Shown here piece after piece: positions 47,046 to 60,290 of a stretch of 64,000 nt of DNA. Source of the stretch: Sipunculus nudus (Eukaryota; Annelida; Sipuncula; Golfingiida; Sipunculidae). The DNA is taken from positions 20,965,714-21,029,713 of the forward strand of contig CM049320.1 in the NCBI GenBank assembly GCA_026874595.1, read 5' to 3'. How positions within the stretch are numbered: the first letter of the stretch is position 1; the number at the start of each line of letters is the position of its first letter. Both the position numbers and the translations under genes were made by a program. The notes below the pieces were generated by a model. It had not been told where the DNA came from. It saw only the letters and a program-made list of their open reading frames with translations, and searched no databases.

Positions 47046-47105
47046 CCGCTCTGGCCTAGCTTGTAGGCCATAGAGCACTTTACATCGGAGGGTAACACTA
47101 CCTTC

Positions 47106-47106
<1 letters not shown>

Positions 47107-47139
<33 letters not shown>
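47107..47139. repeat. (TA)n microsatellite to the right of the fold-back element
   Basis: A TA run 60 bp beyond the right terminus. Confidence 0.95.
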
Positions 47140-48059
47140 CTAAATTTATTTTTCATGGATTATAGAACTAGTTATAATAATTAATACGAGATTATCGCAA
47201 TGGCACAGACTGAGGCGTTCGGTAGTCTGTAGTTTAGGCTTATGTGTTTCGTGGTTGACCCTTTCTACTATTCATGTTATTCAGACCCTTGCTTCCAGTT
47301 AAGACATGTAATCACTAAAAATGTCATCCACTTCAAACATCTTACAAGACGGGTTTACCTCACAAATCCTTGAAACATTCTTGAAAAATCTTCGAAATTG
47401 AAACGTGTTAGCATAGATGTGAAACATATTTTGTTTGAAAATTCTTGAGGGCGTAAAACATGTTTAAAATATGACAAAATAAAGTTTTAATTTGAACAAA
47501 GAAATACGTTTCAACATTGTAGAGTGAATTCTTATATTTTCCCTCATCTCATTGGCCCCCGAAAGCGATGCCTAAAATTGGATTTGTAACTGGATGCACG
47601 GGAATGACGTCGGGCTGGTTTTGCTCGTTCAATACTTGCAGTTGAACTTTCAAAAAACCTCCATTACGTCAGAGACATGTTTATCAAATTTCACAGGCGG
47701 TGTGCTGGTATAACTACAAAGGAAGAACAATTAACTTCTGAAAGACAAAATACATTCCAGTGACTACCATACAGGGCAGAAATCTTCAGTCTGTATCTTT
47801 ATAATTGTGCTAAAAATCCAAAACAACCTGTCACAAATGTCCTTATACTTTAGGCCTTTATTCAATTTAAAAAAGTACTGGTGGGGGGGGGGGGGGGAAT
47901 AGCATCAAATAGATCCAATATGCTGCCATATGCTTCCAAAGGCAAACTGTGATAAATGTCAAATTCTCTTCTCTTCTCATGCCCTTCAGCTGTACTAGCT
48001 GATATATTAGAAGTAAGTCAATTTATCGTCTTTATTCTGTGTGTAACAGCTCTTGAACA

Positions 48060-48330
48060 AATTAAAGTGTCCTAACTGTGTGAGAAACACAATGCTGATC
48101 AGAGACTGCTTGCGTTGGCGTTGATGATTTAAACTCCATTAGCCCTTTTCTTCCCGCCCGCGGCCATTACAAAGATAAAATACATATTTATATGAAACAG
48201 ATGTTTTATGTGGTGATTGACCGGCTGGCTGAGTTAATATTCTTTAATCGTGCCATCAGATACTTCTGTTAATTATTCCTTATGTGTCCAATTTTACGAC
48301 AAAGAACAGGCATATCTTTCGTTTGACCCA
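48060..48330. promoter_or_regulatory. Candidate cis-regulatory island
   Basis: Balanced-composition segment containing CCCGCGGCCATTACAAAGAT and AAAATACATATTTATATGAA, with ACAAAG (Sox/TCF-like), AGATAA (GATA-like) and GTTAATATTCTTTAAT motifs close together. Assigned only on composition and motif density. Confidence 0.2.
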
Positions 48331-50139
48331 GATAGGGCACCTTTCTTCCAACGGTAGAGTCGTCTTACATCTATGTTTTGCAGGCGTGTGAAATTCCTGT
48401 TATTGGTATAATGATCAAACGTTCTAAGTTGGGAAATGACGTCATAAAATTTGATATTATCAATCGTCTTTTGGTCTATTCAAAAGCCTTCATTAATTAT
48501 GTTTCACCTTATTTCAGCAACGGGAGTGAGAGAGGCCTGCATGGATACAATTAGTCTTTCAAAGCCGGACATATAATTAAACATGATATGCCATACAACA
48601 GGATAGCAATAGAGTCAACAAATCATTTATGTGGTTTTACCGATCAGAAATCTGTAACGAACATGGAAACCTTAATCTCGGCCGAAGCTACTTTTAATCA
48701 ATGCCAACGCGTGCTTAAGCAAATGTGATACTCTGTCTGAGTTAGTCGTGATAAAGGGCTTATTACATATTGTCTCCGGGATATTTCGAGAAGCCACGTG
48801 GTTCACCAGTAATAACATTTCTGCACTAGAGTTTGTTACGACAACAAGGCTACTTTGATCCGCGTTAGCGAGGGGTTAACATTTGTTGGAATATTCGCCG
48901 CCAGCTGGTCAGACTGGGCCAAATGTACCATCGGCGATTTGGGAACCACCTTTCGGTCGTCAGAAGAAATTGGAACTAGATCAAATATTTATAATACAGA
49001 TGTTACTTGTGTCGATGGGAAGGTCTGAACTGGCATATGAAAAACATAACCGAAGTGTTGATCGTATGAAAGAGCTTCGCAGGTTCTGTATATTCTTTAT
49101 TTCACAAGCCATAGAAACTGATTTCTAACTTGTTTCTTCCCTTTATGGAGGTCGCTAATTTCATCCCGTCAACAAATATCTACAAACATTTTTACATGAA
49201 TGTAATACTTATGCGTATACATACACCAACAATTTCACAGATTCCCGTTTATCACTAATCTGGCATTTACAAGTTTTTTCCGTCATTTCTAATGAAGAGA
49301 TTAAACCTATTTCGTTACACCCGTATACGACGTGCAAATCAAATTTAAGATCTGCGTGAAAGAGGCCAATTTGATCATTTCTGTTCATTGATAATCATGG
49401 TAGGATTGCAAAATATGACACATGTAAATAGTAAAGCTGAGTGTGTTGTATAAGGAATAATTATATAAATATACATCGAGTTTACTTAGTCGTGATTTGA
49501 ACATTTACATCCAATAGGGGTGGGATGACGCAAATGGGCAGGATAAAATAAAAAAGAAAATATGAATCAGCAGGCTTTCTGGTTATACAAATATGGCTTA
49601 CCTTTACTTAATTCCTCTCGGTAAACTCTCTTAAGCCAAGTTTCTCACCTGGGCCATGCATTTGGTCGGTCATTCTAAATTAAATCTGCCCTAATTCTCA
49701 GTTTCAATCTTTATAAAATGAATTCTGATTTATATAAATTTATCCAAGTCTAAATATAAGCAATGCTACGCTCTTGATCTGTCACGACCGGCCAATTGCT
49801 ATTTCATTTAACCGGCAGCGGGCTCCCTTTTTTAGCGACTTTGATCACATTTCTGAGCTTCCCGAAACCTTACTGAGCCAAACAGGTGACGCCTTATATT
49901 GAGCAGCTTCAAAACTTCTAACGGCCTTGTTAAAAACCTTTTAATTACATATAGTGACAGAGGTACCTTTTAAGTGAATTTTTGACATTTCGTCAAGATT
50001 TATAAGGTATTAATGTATCATCTATATATCATAACATGGCCATGTTTCAGAAAACTCATTAACAGTCTGGTCATTGTTATAACCAATCACGTTACAAAAC
50101 GTGTCATTAACAATGCGTTTAATCATTAAAAATTAAAAT

Positions 50140-50420
50140 TTTCTTGACTTGTTAACCTCATTAAGGATGTACACACACCCACATTTATGTCCAAAGAAAA
50201 ATCTCCAGATTCTTAATAGATGACTGGCGAGCAAATGGGGCGAAAGCTTAATTGACATTTAAGATTGCATGTGACATTCAGTAACAGGTCTATAGAGCTT
50301 GAGCATTGTTTTTATTGATAAGTTGACCCTGTTTATCTACCATTAAGTAGATCAAGCCAGGGTAACCGGGTGACCTAATTAGTATTGGATCTGTTTATTG
50401 ACCCTTAATTAGGGCTGGGA
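50140..50420. promoter_or_regulatory. Candidate cis-regulatory island with homeodomain-type motifs
   Basis: Contains GCTTAATTGACATTTAAG, CCTAATTAGTATTGGATC, TTGACCCTTAATTAGGGC and two GTTTAT words within 280 bp. TAATTA-type cores suit homeodomain proteins and GTTTAT suits forkhead proteins. Not distinguishable from chance by eye alone. Confidence 0.22.
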
Positions 50421-52185
50421 TTATTCAGAGTTTTAGATTTTAAAACCTACAGACCAAACAGTTGGCATTAAAATTATTTGTTTACATTGTAAATGGTTTA
50501 GATTATTTTAAAGAAGAAGAAAACTACATCAGACAATAATATGCATTAATGTTATACAACTATCCATTCATATTATAGTTCGCAAACTAGGACAACAATA
50601 CTCTTCCAAAACTGCTTTAGAAATTTTCTAAAGATTGCGGATACATCTCACAAACCATCAGAAATAAAGTTTACCAAGTTTACACACGTTAGAACATGAG
50701 AAATCTTCAATAATGATTTAGTTTCTTTTTTAAAACAGTTACATTTCATTTTAACCGCGTATCATATTTTAAAATTTAGGATAATATTATTTTTGAATGA
50801 ACTTGAATGCATAATTATTGCCAGAGGTGAGATTTTTCGTGTTTTTGTAAAGATTAAAATTTTGCTGTAGACCTTAAAATATTTAGACCAACAACAGTAC
50901 CTCACCCTTTATATAGCCTTTAAAATAGAGGAATTAAAACTATGAAATCCAAATATGTATAAATCATTGGATCTTAAATTTATTTTAATTTATACTTTAA
51001 AACCCGAATCTAAATATAATCCTGATATTAAAAATATATTTTAAATATATAGAAACCGGTAACATAATATGTATTTATAAATTGTTAATAGCATAATACT
51101 TGTTTAATTTCGATTGTTTGATAGGTTTTCATACTTATCACAATCTATCCGACAGAGAGACTATTATCGTTTGATATTCAACCTGGATAAATCATAACGC
51201 AAATGGGAATGAATGATCGGATATATGAATGGTTTAAAGAGCAACAACTGGTTAATAGCGGAAGTTTGACATATTGACCCCCTTTTCACAGTTTCTGGGA
51301 CAGATAGACAACAAAAGATCAATTTTTCGTCTGGTATCATTTTATATTTCTTTTGCGATTTCATTATAATTTAATTTGAAATAAGTAGCTCTCTGTCTCC
51401 ATAATGGTAAAACTTTGTTCCGTTTTTCCCCCGGCAACATCTGCAGCCGGCTTTGTGTTTCTTGCAAAACGCTCAGATGACAATCTGCCCAGCTGAGAAC
51501 CCTCAAATAAGAGAACAGCCAGCAAAGTAAGAGATATAAATACATACATATTGGGTTAAAAGATGGAATACAACACCCGTTACACCTGGACAATATTTCA
51601 AAAGTTTTAGCGGAACGAGCTACAGCCCATGTGTTGTTCTCGTTTCTCATCGCGAGATCGCCTCTTCGATTTCGACCGAAGTCTGCAACAAGAACAAAAA
51701 GTACAGTGGCACTGCAGATGTGTCACCTTGTTATACTATACTACTAGAAAATTAGATAAAATAATGGAGATTGTCACTTTGTTTCCGATTTAATATCTTT
51801 ATTCAAAATGTGATGTATTATATATCAGGAACTAAATATAGTAGCTGCCTAAAGTAAAAAGGGAACGATAAGAACAAAAGAACAAATATGATAACTTCAA
51901 ATTATAATTTCATAATTATATAAATTGAGTTTTATGACTGAAAAAAAGTCTAAAAGAAATATTTGTATTCATGGAAAAAAAATTCTGGGCAAGTCTTCTC
52001 ACGATCCATGAAATTTTGTTATGTGGCCTCAGCTTGATCATAAACTGTCTCTAGAAAGAAGACTATCAAACAGAGAGCTTACACAGACAGTATATGCAGA
52101 AATGGAATCCAGGTAGGTGTTCCAAAGGCGTCATGTAATCCTTTTAAATTTCATGGTACATTCGTATAGTAATTTTTTTAGGTAA

Positions 52186-52189
<4 letters not shown>

Positions 52190-52266
<77 letters not shown>
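52190..52266. repeat. (TA)n microsatellite
   Basis: Pure TA run of about 77 bp. Confidence 0.97.
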
Positions 52267-52269
<3 letters not shown>

Positions 52270-52565
52270 TCTTCTTTTACTCAATGACCTTGACATCTTT
52301 TTTATCTTAAATATTTTTGCATCAGCATAGTTCATGATATTTAGAATTCTCACAGACGAATTAAATGATTTTCAAATTTGCCATTTTTAATGAAGTTGTG
52401 ATTCAAAATATAAAATCATAACATGTTTATAAAACATTTGTTAATCATACACTCATTATAGTTTTATATCAAGAAAATTAAAAAATAAAGAGGAGAACTG
52501 AGAAAATGACTGCTTCTTAACACAATTTGCTTAGTCAATCATAACATGTTACAATTCATATTCCA

Positions 52566-52618
52566 TCTATCTATCTGTCTATCTATCTATATATTTATTT
52601 ATCTATCTATATTTATCG
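52566..52618. repeat. (CTAT)n microsatellite, imperfect
   Basis: CTATCTATCTGTCTATCTAT grading into TTTATTTATCTATC. Confidence 0.9.
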
Positions 52619-52809
52619 TCCATTTTTTAGTTACAGAGGATAAGCAATTTAATAATTATTCATGCCTTTTTAGAGAATAGGATTTATTTATTGGATATAA
52701 AAGATATTTAAAAACTTAGAATGATAGTCTGTGATTTGATTACTTTACTGTTGAGTTTACTATTAAATATTATTTATCTGAATCTGAGCTTATTCTTGAA
52801 GTGAAATAA

Positions 52810-52810
<1 letters not shown>

Positions 52811-52890
<80 letters not shown>
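52811..52890. repeat. (TA)n microsatellite
   Basis: Pure TA run of about 80 bp, 545 bp after the previous one. Confidence 0.97.
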
Positions 52891-52892
<2 letters not shown>

Positions 52893-52979
52893 AAAAAAGT
52901 GATATTTCAATATGAAAAAAAATTATATAAAAAGCTGTAACTGTTTTATCTTTGATTCATTTTCTTATCCTTTGAAATG

Positions 52980-53340
52980 GACGGCACTGATGCCCTTTAT
53001 GATATATGATTAACGTATCTATATTTATTTTAATTTATGGAAATGATGGAATATTAGAACTTGCTGCTCTGGATAGTCACCCGCTTTTGCCGGAAGTTCG
53101 GTAAACCATTACTGAAAAGGCAGGTTAAATAAAATCCACTCCGTGTCCGGTTTTGGGACATTTACCAAGTGATCTATCAAGACACAGCGCCGGTCAGCCG
53201 TCAAAAGACTCGTCCGGGTTCCCAGTGTACAAACTCCGCCATCTCATCTATAAGAACCAAAATGACGGGAAGTGGCGGTTAGCCGGAAGTGACGACGTCT
53301 GATGATGAATATCCCCTACCTAACGGCTCTCTTAGATTGT
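52980..53340. other. GC-richer non-coding island
   Basis: Segment of balanced composition with CCGGAAGT words at about 53090, 53284 (ETS-type core GGAA) and GACGACGTC, surrounded by A+T-rich DNA. No open frame. It might be a regulatory island or promoter-like region. Confidence 0.25.
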
Positions 53341-54779
53341 CATAGACTTTAGTATGGCCAATTAGGGGAAAATATAAATTTTGCCGATGTTTGTTTTAAT
53401 AGCTTATGCGACACAATGCTGAGGTTTTTTGCTTTTATCTATTTTTCTACAGAATAATATGTCAGCGGTGTTATTCCATTTTGAACTTGAAATTGTATTG
53501 TTCATTTAAAGGAACATTAGTATGGCTTTCCATTACCGACACTAAGTATTTAATTTTTTATTAAAAAAGACAAAACCGATATCTTTGGCCTTGATGTAAT
53601 CCGTCGAACTGTAACATATTTATTGACCCCGTTATCTTTAAAGTATTCTATAATTTTTCTTCAAATTGGACACACAAGTTGTTTTCATCATATTCTTGGA
53701 AGAGTCTGATTACCTGTGACTTTTTTTTACCTTGAAGGTCAGTTCTAGGATTAGCATAACCTCATTATGGTTGTAGTTCTGCGTTTCTCCCTCCAAATTC
53801 ACATAAAGGTCGTTTCAACTACAAATTTGATCTATGATGTTAAATGTACGGATTTTTATATTTCCTATTCACTCCATATCTTTTAAGATACGGCTTATTT
53901 TTTCCACAAATTTTGGGATAGGGCCTATGGGGGTATTTATCTGTTATAGCTATTTCAAGTGCAAAGCCAGTCTAGTTTCATTTGAGTGTAGCACAAGCAA
54001 AGGGCTATAATATGTCTATCATTTTTTGTTTCAGCGGGTTTACACTATAAGATTATTTTCAGTAAATTTTCAGAGTTGATAATATAAGGAAGGGTGAAAT
54101 TTAAAAGAAAGTACAATGTTCCTGGAGAATTTTTATTAAAATGTTTTCACAGATTTTATACACATGCAAATATTAGTTTTACAGCTGTGACATATATCGC
54201 AATGGTGCACCGACCCCACCTTACAGTACACACCTGACATCTGACGGTAAAGTCAGTGTACCACTTTCCAGTCACAGTATCAATATATAGGAGTGTGTGT
54301 GTATACTCTGTCGCAAAACTTGTCTAAATAGCTCCCAAAATAAAGGTTATTTATTTGAGAGTGCTGTATAAATAAAAATGAAATTAAATGAGCTAAGCAT
54401 GCATCAAATAACTTGTCTTTAAACGCGTATTTATATCTTGTGAATTTTGTTGCTTTTGAAAGAGCAAAGTACGACTTCTATCAAATTTAAAGACTGATGA
54501 ATTAACGCTACATCGTCGGATTGTAATATAACTTCTACCCTCTCTGAAAAACCTCATAAAAAGCTCATAATTTTATCAGTTCTAACACCAAAAGTTATTC
54601 CCCGTTTTCAAAGTTCATAAGTTATCTTCAGATAAATAATATTGGATATGTCGTTCTAAATATTATGAGATTTTTGCCATTATTAATCTTTATGGTAAGA
54701 CAATGTTTTTCATCATACAACACGGGCCGAGCAATTTTATTCAAGAGATATTTGCATGTTAATGTAGTATATATATATA
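53341..54779. other. Unassigned non-coding stretch
   Basis: A+T-rich with a short TA run at about 54770. Nothing else recognised. Confidence 0.5.
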
Positions 54780-55020
54780 TAGAATCCTATCCCCGTGTAG
54801 ATGGCGGGCCCTGGTCGGCAGTCTGACAGTTGGTATGATTTACAATGATCGCTTTCCGTTAAGTGTCATGGCCTGGCGGTCGGGCGGGACCATCAACATT
54901 GCTTAACAATCTTGACCTGACAAAATACCCGCTTAATATACAGTCTATAGACATGTTTCTTGACATCTCCGCAGATGAGCTCCGGTTACATTCTTTGCCC
55001 ACAACATCTGCCTAGAATTT
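54780..55020. other. GC-richer non-coding island
   Basis: Contains GATGGCGGGCCCTGGTCGGC and TGGCGGTCGGGCGGGACCAT in otherwise A+T-rich DNA, without an open frame. Function unknown. Confidence 0.25.
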
Positions 55021-55148
55021 GAATACATCATAGAAAAAACTGGGCTGTATTTCCGAAAACGAACCCTTCAGAAACACTATCTTGATGGTCCAGTTTATCT
55101 CACATTTAGGCCATAAAATACCTTTTTTTCTGCAGATTCAATACTTAA

Positions 55149-55575
55149 TTTTTTCTTGGATCAATATGATCAAATGAAGACGAGGTCTTTGTTAACGATG
55201 CTAATATGTGCTATTCCTTAAAATGATTTCTTAAAGATATTGAAAGTGGACATGGTTTAGTGCTGAGCATATACACAATTTCAAGAACTGAAGCAGAGTT
55301 TGGAATTTTCGAGGAATGCTATGAAAATTGGACGTAATGTGCGAGTAAAATAGATTTTTTTCTTGGATCAATTTTACTCAAATGAAGAAAATTGGTCTTT
55401 GTTAACGATACTAATTTGTGCTAATCCCTTTAATAATTTCTAAAATGTATGGAAAGTGGACTTAACTGGAATTTAGTGCTGAGCTTGTACACAATTTCAG
55501 GTACTGAAGCAGAGTTTGGTATTTTCAAAGAAACCTATCAAAATTTCACGTAATGCGGGAGGAAAATAAAATTAA
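55149..55575 (+). repeat. Two-copy tandem duplication, unit about 207 bp
   Basis: TTGGATCAATATGATCAAAT (55156) and TTGGATCAATTTTACTCAAA (55363) start the copies. Each continues GTCTTTGTTAACGAT, TTTAGTGCTGAGC, CACAATTTCA, ACTGAAGCAGAGTTTGG and ACGTAATG. Divergence is considerable, so the duplication is old. Confidence 0.88.
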
Positions 55576-55944
55576 ATAAAAGATAGTGTATTAGCGATAA
55601 CGACTCCTTGTAATGTTGTTTTGTAATTGATGGTCCCTATAGTCCGTTCAGTTCCTAAATCATTTTCTGTGTCATTTCAAATAAAAATAGGTTAAATTTC
55701 ACGATTTAGCCCACTATCTCTTTGGGTATATATTGCGCTTTCTTTCCAGAAGTGCGTATTTATCTAAACAATGCATTGGTTGAAAAATACGGCATTGGTG
55801 ACTATGTGTACGGTGCCTGTTAAGTATCTACTTCATCAGATAAGCCATGGATTAAAAATACTCTTTTCTCGAGTTTAAATACAATATACAATCATGTCTG
55901 TATTCACGTCATATGCTTGTTGTAACGACCCAACTGAAAACATT

Positions 55945-56465
55945 TTTGGATCTTGGTCCTCTTTTTGTTATGATCCTCTTTTATCTTCATCTCCATTTTT
56001 GTTGTTGATCTCTTTGTTTTATCTTTATTTTTTATCGTGATCATCCGTTTATCTTGGTTCTCTTTTTTTATCCTGACACTGTTATTTTTATCTTGATCTT
56101 CTTTTAGATTTTGGTCATCTTTTTTATCCTGAACCTTTCTGTTATATCCTGATCCGCTCTTTTTTTATTTTGGACTTCCTTCTAGATTTGGATCCTCCTT
56201 TTTTTTATCCTGATCCGCTCTTTTCTATCCCGATCATGTATTTTTTATCTTGATTCTCTCTTTTTCTTGATGCTCTTTAAAGTTTAGTTCTCCATTTGAT
56301 CTTATTCCTTCTTTTATCTTGATCCTTATTTGGACCTGATCCTTTTTAACATTTCATCTTGTTCCTCTTTCTCTCCTGATGCTCTCCCATTTTATCTTGA
56401 TCTTCTTCTAGATTTTGATCTTGGTTTTCTACTTGATTTTTATCCGTTCCTTTTTTTTCATCGAA
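55945..56465. repeat. Cryptic T-rich repeat (TTTTATCTTGATCCTCTTTT-like units)
   Basis: Over 500 bp of variants on TTTTATCCTGATCCGCTCTT and TTAGATTTTGGTCATCTTTT with spacing near 28-31 bp. Strongly pyrimidine-biased on +. It is a degenerate minisatellite, with no coding content. Confidence 0.75.
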
Positions 56466-56839
56466 TCTAACAAACAAATATATTCCTCCCTCCTACCCAT
56501 CCACCATGGTCTTGATCCTTCATGATGCATCTATGCGTAGACCTATGACATTTCTTCAGCATCACATTTTCACATTTTGATATATTTCCACCTACTAATA
56601 TCTGGACCGACAGAAGGACAGACAGACCGAAACCAGACAAACACGCGGGATTAATATAAATAGCCAACAAACAAAACAAAACTAAAAGAAAAAATTAAAC
56701 CACCAACATAACTGATTAGAAGTAGAAGACCGTACAATTAAATATAACGGATGGATGAAAGATTTAAAACCATATCCAGGAAGATTGAAAGAAATAGATT
56801 AATTTCCGGTTTGGGAAATTCTGTGAAAAGAGTGTTTTT
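56466..56839. other. Unassigned stretch
   Basis: No feature recognised. A 70-codon open stretch on the minus strand (56467-56679) has no motif. Confidence 0.45.
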
Positions 56840-57400
56840 TTCTAATTCGCATTACATGGTGTCACGTGACATTTAGCGAGCCCCTGGGGATCGCGGGGTA
56901 TTAAAACCAAAGACGCCATTTAAGAATGAATAATGAATCGCCCAAAATATTCATTCGTCCCTTCTTCCGCCGCGAAGCCGCTACAATTTGAAGATAAATA
57001 CAAGCACACCCATTTGCTGAAAATGTTTCGTTTAATTGAAATTTCCGACAGCGTAAGGAGGCTCTTCCCGGCATCGAGGAAGAGTACCGCCCTAGGAGTT
57101 CCGCCCCGCCCGTATACATAACCCGAACGAGAAATAGTTATCCTAAAAAGAAAGGTTCACACCCGAGGCATTTACACAGCAGGAGGCCACTGCAGAAATC
57201 CCGTATTTTACATTAGTGCTGCATTAAACCTGGCATGGGTAATATTTTAATCCTTAGATTGTCATCCCCAGAGCCAGGTTACTTGCCGCATCTGAGAGAA
57301 GAGTGCCTTTCGTTGTCTGTTCTCCAGGGAAACATTGTTAATTTGTTGAAAGCCAGCAGAAACCAGTAATGATAGCAGCTATTTCTTGCCAAATTTGTCT
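56840..57400. promoter_or_regulatory. Candidate conserved non-coding / regulatory island
   Basis: Higher-complexity, CpG-containing segment with TCACGTGACA (E-box-like), CATTTAAGAATGAATAATGA, CTTCTTCCGCCGCGAAGC and TAATCCTTAGATTGTCA (paired-type homeodomain TAATCC core). It holds overlapping open stretches on both strands (56933-57121 plus, 56901-57119 minus) that read like chance. CpG and complexity differ from flanks. Confidence 0.28.
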
Positions 57401-58679
57401 GGTACCAGCATCATTTATTAACCGGTACTTTGACTCGGATTTCAGTTTTCAAGACATTCACCGATACCTCTAATTACCATGGGTTTTTACATCTTCCGCC
57501 TGTTTGAAACAATTATCTTCAGGAAATAATGCCTTGCATTTAAACTATATTCTATTTATAATACATGGAACTGAACAAAAGGCAGTGGCGAAACTTGGTA
57601 AGAAAGAACAGTAAGAAGGAACAACTTCTATTTAGAGGGGACATCTTGATTCAAACTTTGCTTAAATACGCAGCATCTAAGCGTTCTGATCTGTCATTAT
57701 TGTCAGAAATTCGCATTCGTGTTCCGCTAGCCATACTTCGCGATCCCTCAGAAAGGTTTGTCAACATACAGCCAAACATACATACGTTGTAACATGCAAC
57801 TCTTTGTCATAGTATAGTTTTAAAAGTAATGCTTAGTGTCATTATTCTTAGTCAGTGATTTGAAAATCAATATTATAGTCAATTCAATATATAAATTATC
57901 TTAATTGTATGCATGGTCTGTCATCTTGTTTTAAGGTCCACTTTTGAAATAAGTAATACCCCACAAAGTTAAAGTTACTTTTTAGTCGCTTCATTTTCAT
58001 AATATTTTAACACCGTCGATTTTATAAAAGAAATCATATAGATATGTATCAATATGAATCCGTTTTATTGTAATATGCACTATATTATCCTTGTGAGGAA
58101 AATAAATCAGTCATAAAAAAGTACAGGTTAAACGGGTGTGTCGATCCACATATGATGATCCGATACCGTCGAGTCGTCACCCGGTATCACTCCGAGGTAC
58201 TTCTTTTGTTAACCGAGGTCTACCAAAGCCTAGCGATGTATCTCAATGTTATCCAGTCATTACTTCGATAAAAAATTAGGAATGTGTGACCACGTAAAAA
58301 AAGATTCCCCTTGTCTCCGAGATTTTCTGTCATTTCAAAAGTTCTCTAGATATTACATAATCAGACGTTTCCCTATAACTCCCAAGAAGGATCTTTAACT
58401 TAAGCTAATGACATACCAGGGCATAAAACGGACAACATTGACTTAGTGCGAACCTTCTTTTGGGTCTGTAGATGGTATGTGTCTATGACAAAGGTGGTGG
58501 TGGCGGAAGGGTGGGGTAGGGGGTTAAAACATGCTTTTAATTCACATTTTACATTAAAAATGAAAATTTCCTTACGTTTACTTGAGGTGGCCTTTTAGGT
58601 TTGCTTACATAGTGAATAACCACTGACACCTTGGCAAGACTGAGAATTAGAATAATAATAATTGTACCATGGAATACCG
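57401..58679. other. Unassigned stretch
   Basis: A G-rich tract GGTGGTGGTGGCGG...GGGGTAGGGGG at 58491-58524 could form a quadruplex. The 75-codon open stretch at 57565-57792 starts MELNKRQWRNLVRKNSKKEQ and is basic and non-repetitive, but I recognise no family. Confidence 0.45.

Positions 58680-58742
<63 letters not shown>
58680..58742. repeat. (TA)n microsatellite
   Basis: TA run with one AAA interruption. Confidence 0.95.
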
Positions 58743-58744
<2 letters not shown>

Positions 58745-58849
58745 GAATGGAATCTTCTATCGGTTTTATTGCGATAGAGAGACAGGGAGATTTAATCCGT
58801 AAATAAAGCATTATTTTAAATAAAAATTGTACGGTTTTAGGACTTTAAT

Positions 58850-59230
58850 TGAATTTTCCGTTCGTTGGCTGTCCGATAACATTTTGTCCCTCGCTCCGCG
58901 GAAGCGGGGGCATTGATTTGGGTTTATCGTCTGTCCCTCTGTCTAACTTTCTGTCCGTCTGTCTGTCCGTCCGTCAGTTTTTTTCGTTTCCGCGCGATAA
59001 CTTTCCTAAATTTTATCCGATTTCATTCAAATTTGGGTCAGTGATTGCTCTCATGCATATCTTGGTTGGGATCGGTTTTAGGGTGTCTATCTGAAAAATA
59101 TTTCTCTCCAGCTCAAAGACAAAATTATCAATTTTTGGTGCAATTTCTCAATGTTTTAGTTTCTATAGTCGTCTGCAGATGTCTCCACATGTCATGTGGA
59201 TCTGTTTAGGTTTTCATGTACCCTCAAGAT
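58850..59230 (+). repeat. GCGGGGGCATT / CTGTCCGTC dispersed repeat
   Basis: CGCTCCGCGGAAGCGGGGGC is followed by CTGTCCGTCTGTCTGTCCGT, then TTTCCGCGCGATAACTTTCC and ATCCGATTTCATTCAAATTT. This order of phrases is a dispersed repeat that I associate with bivalve and other lophotrochozoan genomes. The 81-codon open stretch inside it is not a gene. Confidence 0.65.
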
Positions 59231-60114
59231 GTCTCCATAAGTCATAATTTTGGTTGCTTATCAAGCATGGAAGACAACAATAGCCCAAAGTGGGTCACAA
59301 TAATTCCACGAGTTTGCTTGTTTAACGGTGTTATTTTTCATCTTTTTATTTTAATGGTTAAAAAAATACTTCCAGAAGCTCCCTTTAGAATTTTCACTTG
59401 TAAAGAAATGTGTATGAGAAATCGTTAACGGCTTACATGATGAAGGAATGATAAAATTAACTGAACGAAAATAACAATGGTTTTATTTTCAGTTAGGAGC
59501 TTAAGCAGTGGATTTAAATTTTTGAAGAGTAAGTTTTCAATGGTTTGTCGATATGCATTTGTTAACTGTTTGAACTACACATGAAGTTTCGATATACCTG
59601 TGCAAATAATAATATTTCATTTATTGGCACCTGTATGTAATGTTTGCTTGACTGTTTTGACCATGGGACTCATCCATAAGTCTGTAGTATCCTCCAGTTT
59701 TATACTTTCCACCCTCCCAGGTTAACCATTTTGACCTTAACTCCGTCTAGACTAAATACACTTCCTTTTTATCATACCTGCTTAGGGTATTGAGAGGTAT
59801 GTTTTACCTAAGGTCATTTGGACTACCTGTTAGCAACATTACACTTACAGCCCTGGATATATTATTTTGATGAAATTTGGTAGATGTTTAGGATGACACC
59901 CAACGAATAATCCATTAAATGGACAGGTAAGCTGAAACAGGAAAATTCATTTTAATTAAATTAACTCTTCGTGTTTTTATTCAATCCTTTACATAGTTAC
60001 CCTCCTTTTCATTCCCCCCGGTTTTCAAAAATTGATTTCGTATATCCTCCGGAACCTTACTTCAGGTAGCGCCGCTTGTCCATATTATACCCTCGCTGAT
60101 TTGACTAATTGATT
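59231..60114. other. Unassigned non-coding stretch
   Basis: No feature recognised. The open stretch at 59216-59428 partly overlaps the repeat on the left. Confidence 0.45.
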
Positions 60115-60290
60115 AATTCTTATGCTTTAAACTCATGGTATATAATTTCCATGAATAACGTGTAAGATACGAGATTTAAAAGCTGGCATTAATATATCCA
60201 AGATGATATTGTCGCAAAATAATATACAGGTATATTTATATTGATTCTAACACTTTCAGCAAAGCGCATGACACATTAGATTGAGGCATG
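60115..60290 (+). repeat. Dispersed repeat R2, copy 2
   Basis: TTATGCTTTAAACTCATGGT, ATAATTTCCATGAATAA, AAGATACGAGATTT, ATTGTCGCAAAAT and AGCAAAGCGCATGACAC follow the same order as 43440-43640. Confidence 0.6.

Larger units (their letters stand above)
47140..52189. other. Long unassigned non-coding stretch
   Basis: Mostly unique-looking sequence with a 15-base G run at 47883-47897 and no recognised gene. Higher-complexity islands occur at 48060-48330 and 50140-50420 (listed separately). An open stretch of 81 codons at 48883-49128 and an overlapping pair at 51342-51650 (minus) show no motif. Confidence 0.5.

Noticed and set aside
58849-59094. 81-codon open stretch with LSVCLSVRQFF
   Set aside because: It is the CTGTCCGTC dispersed repeat read in one frame.
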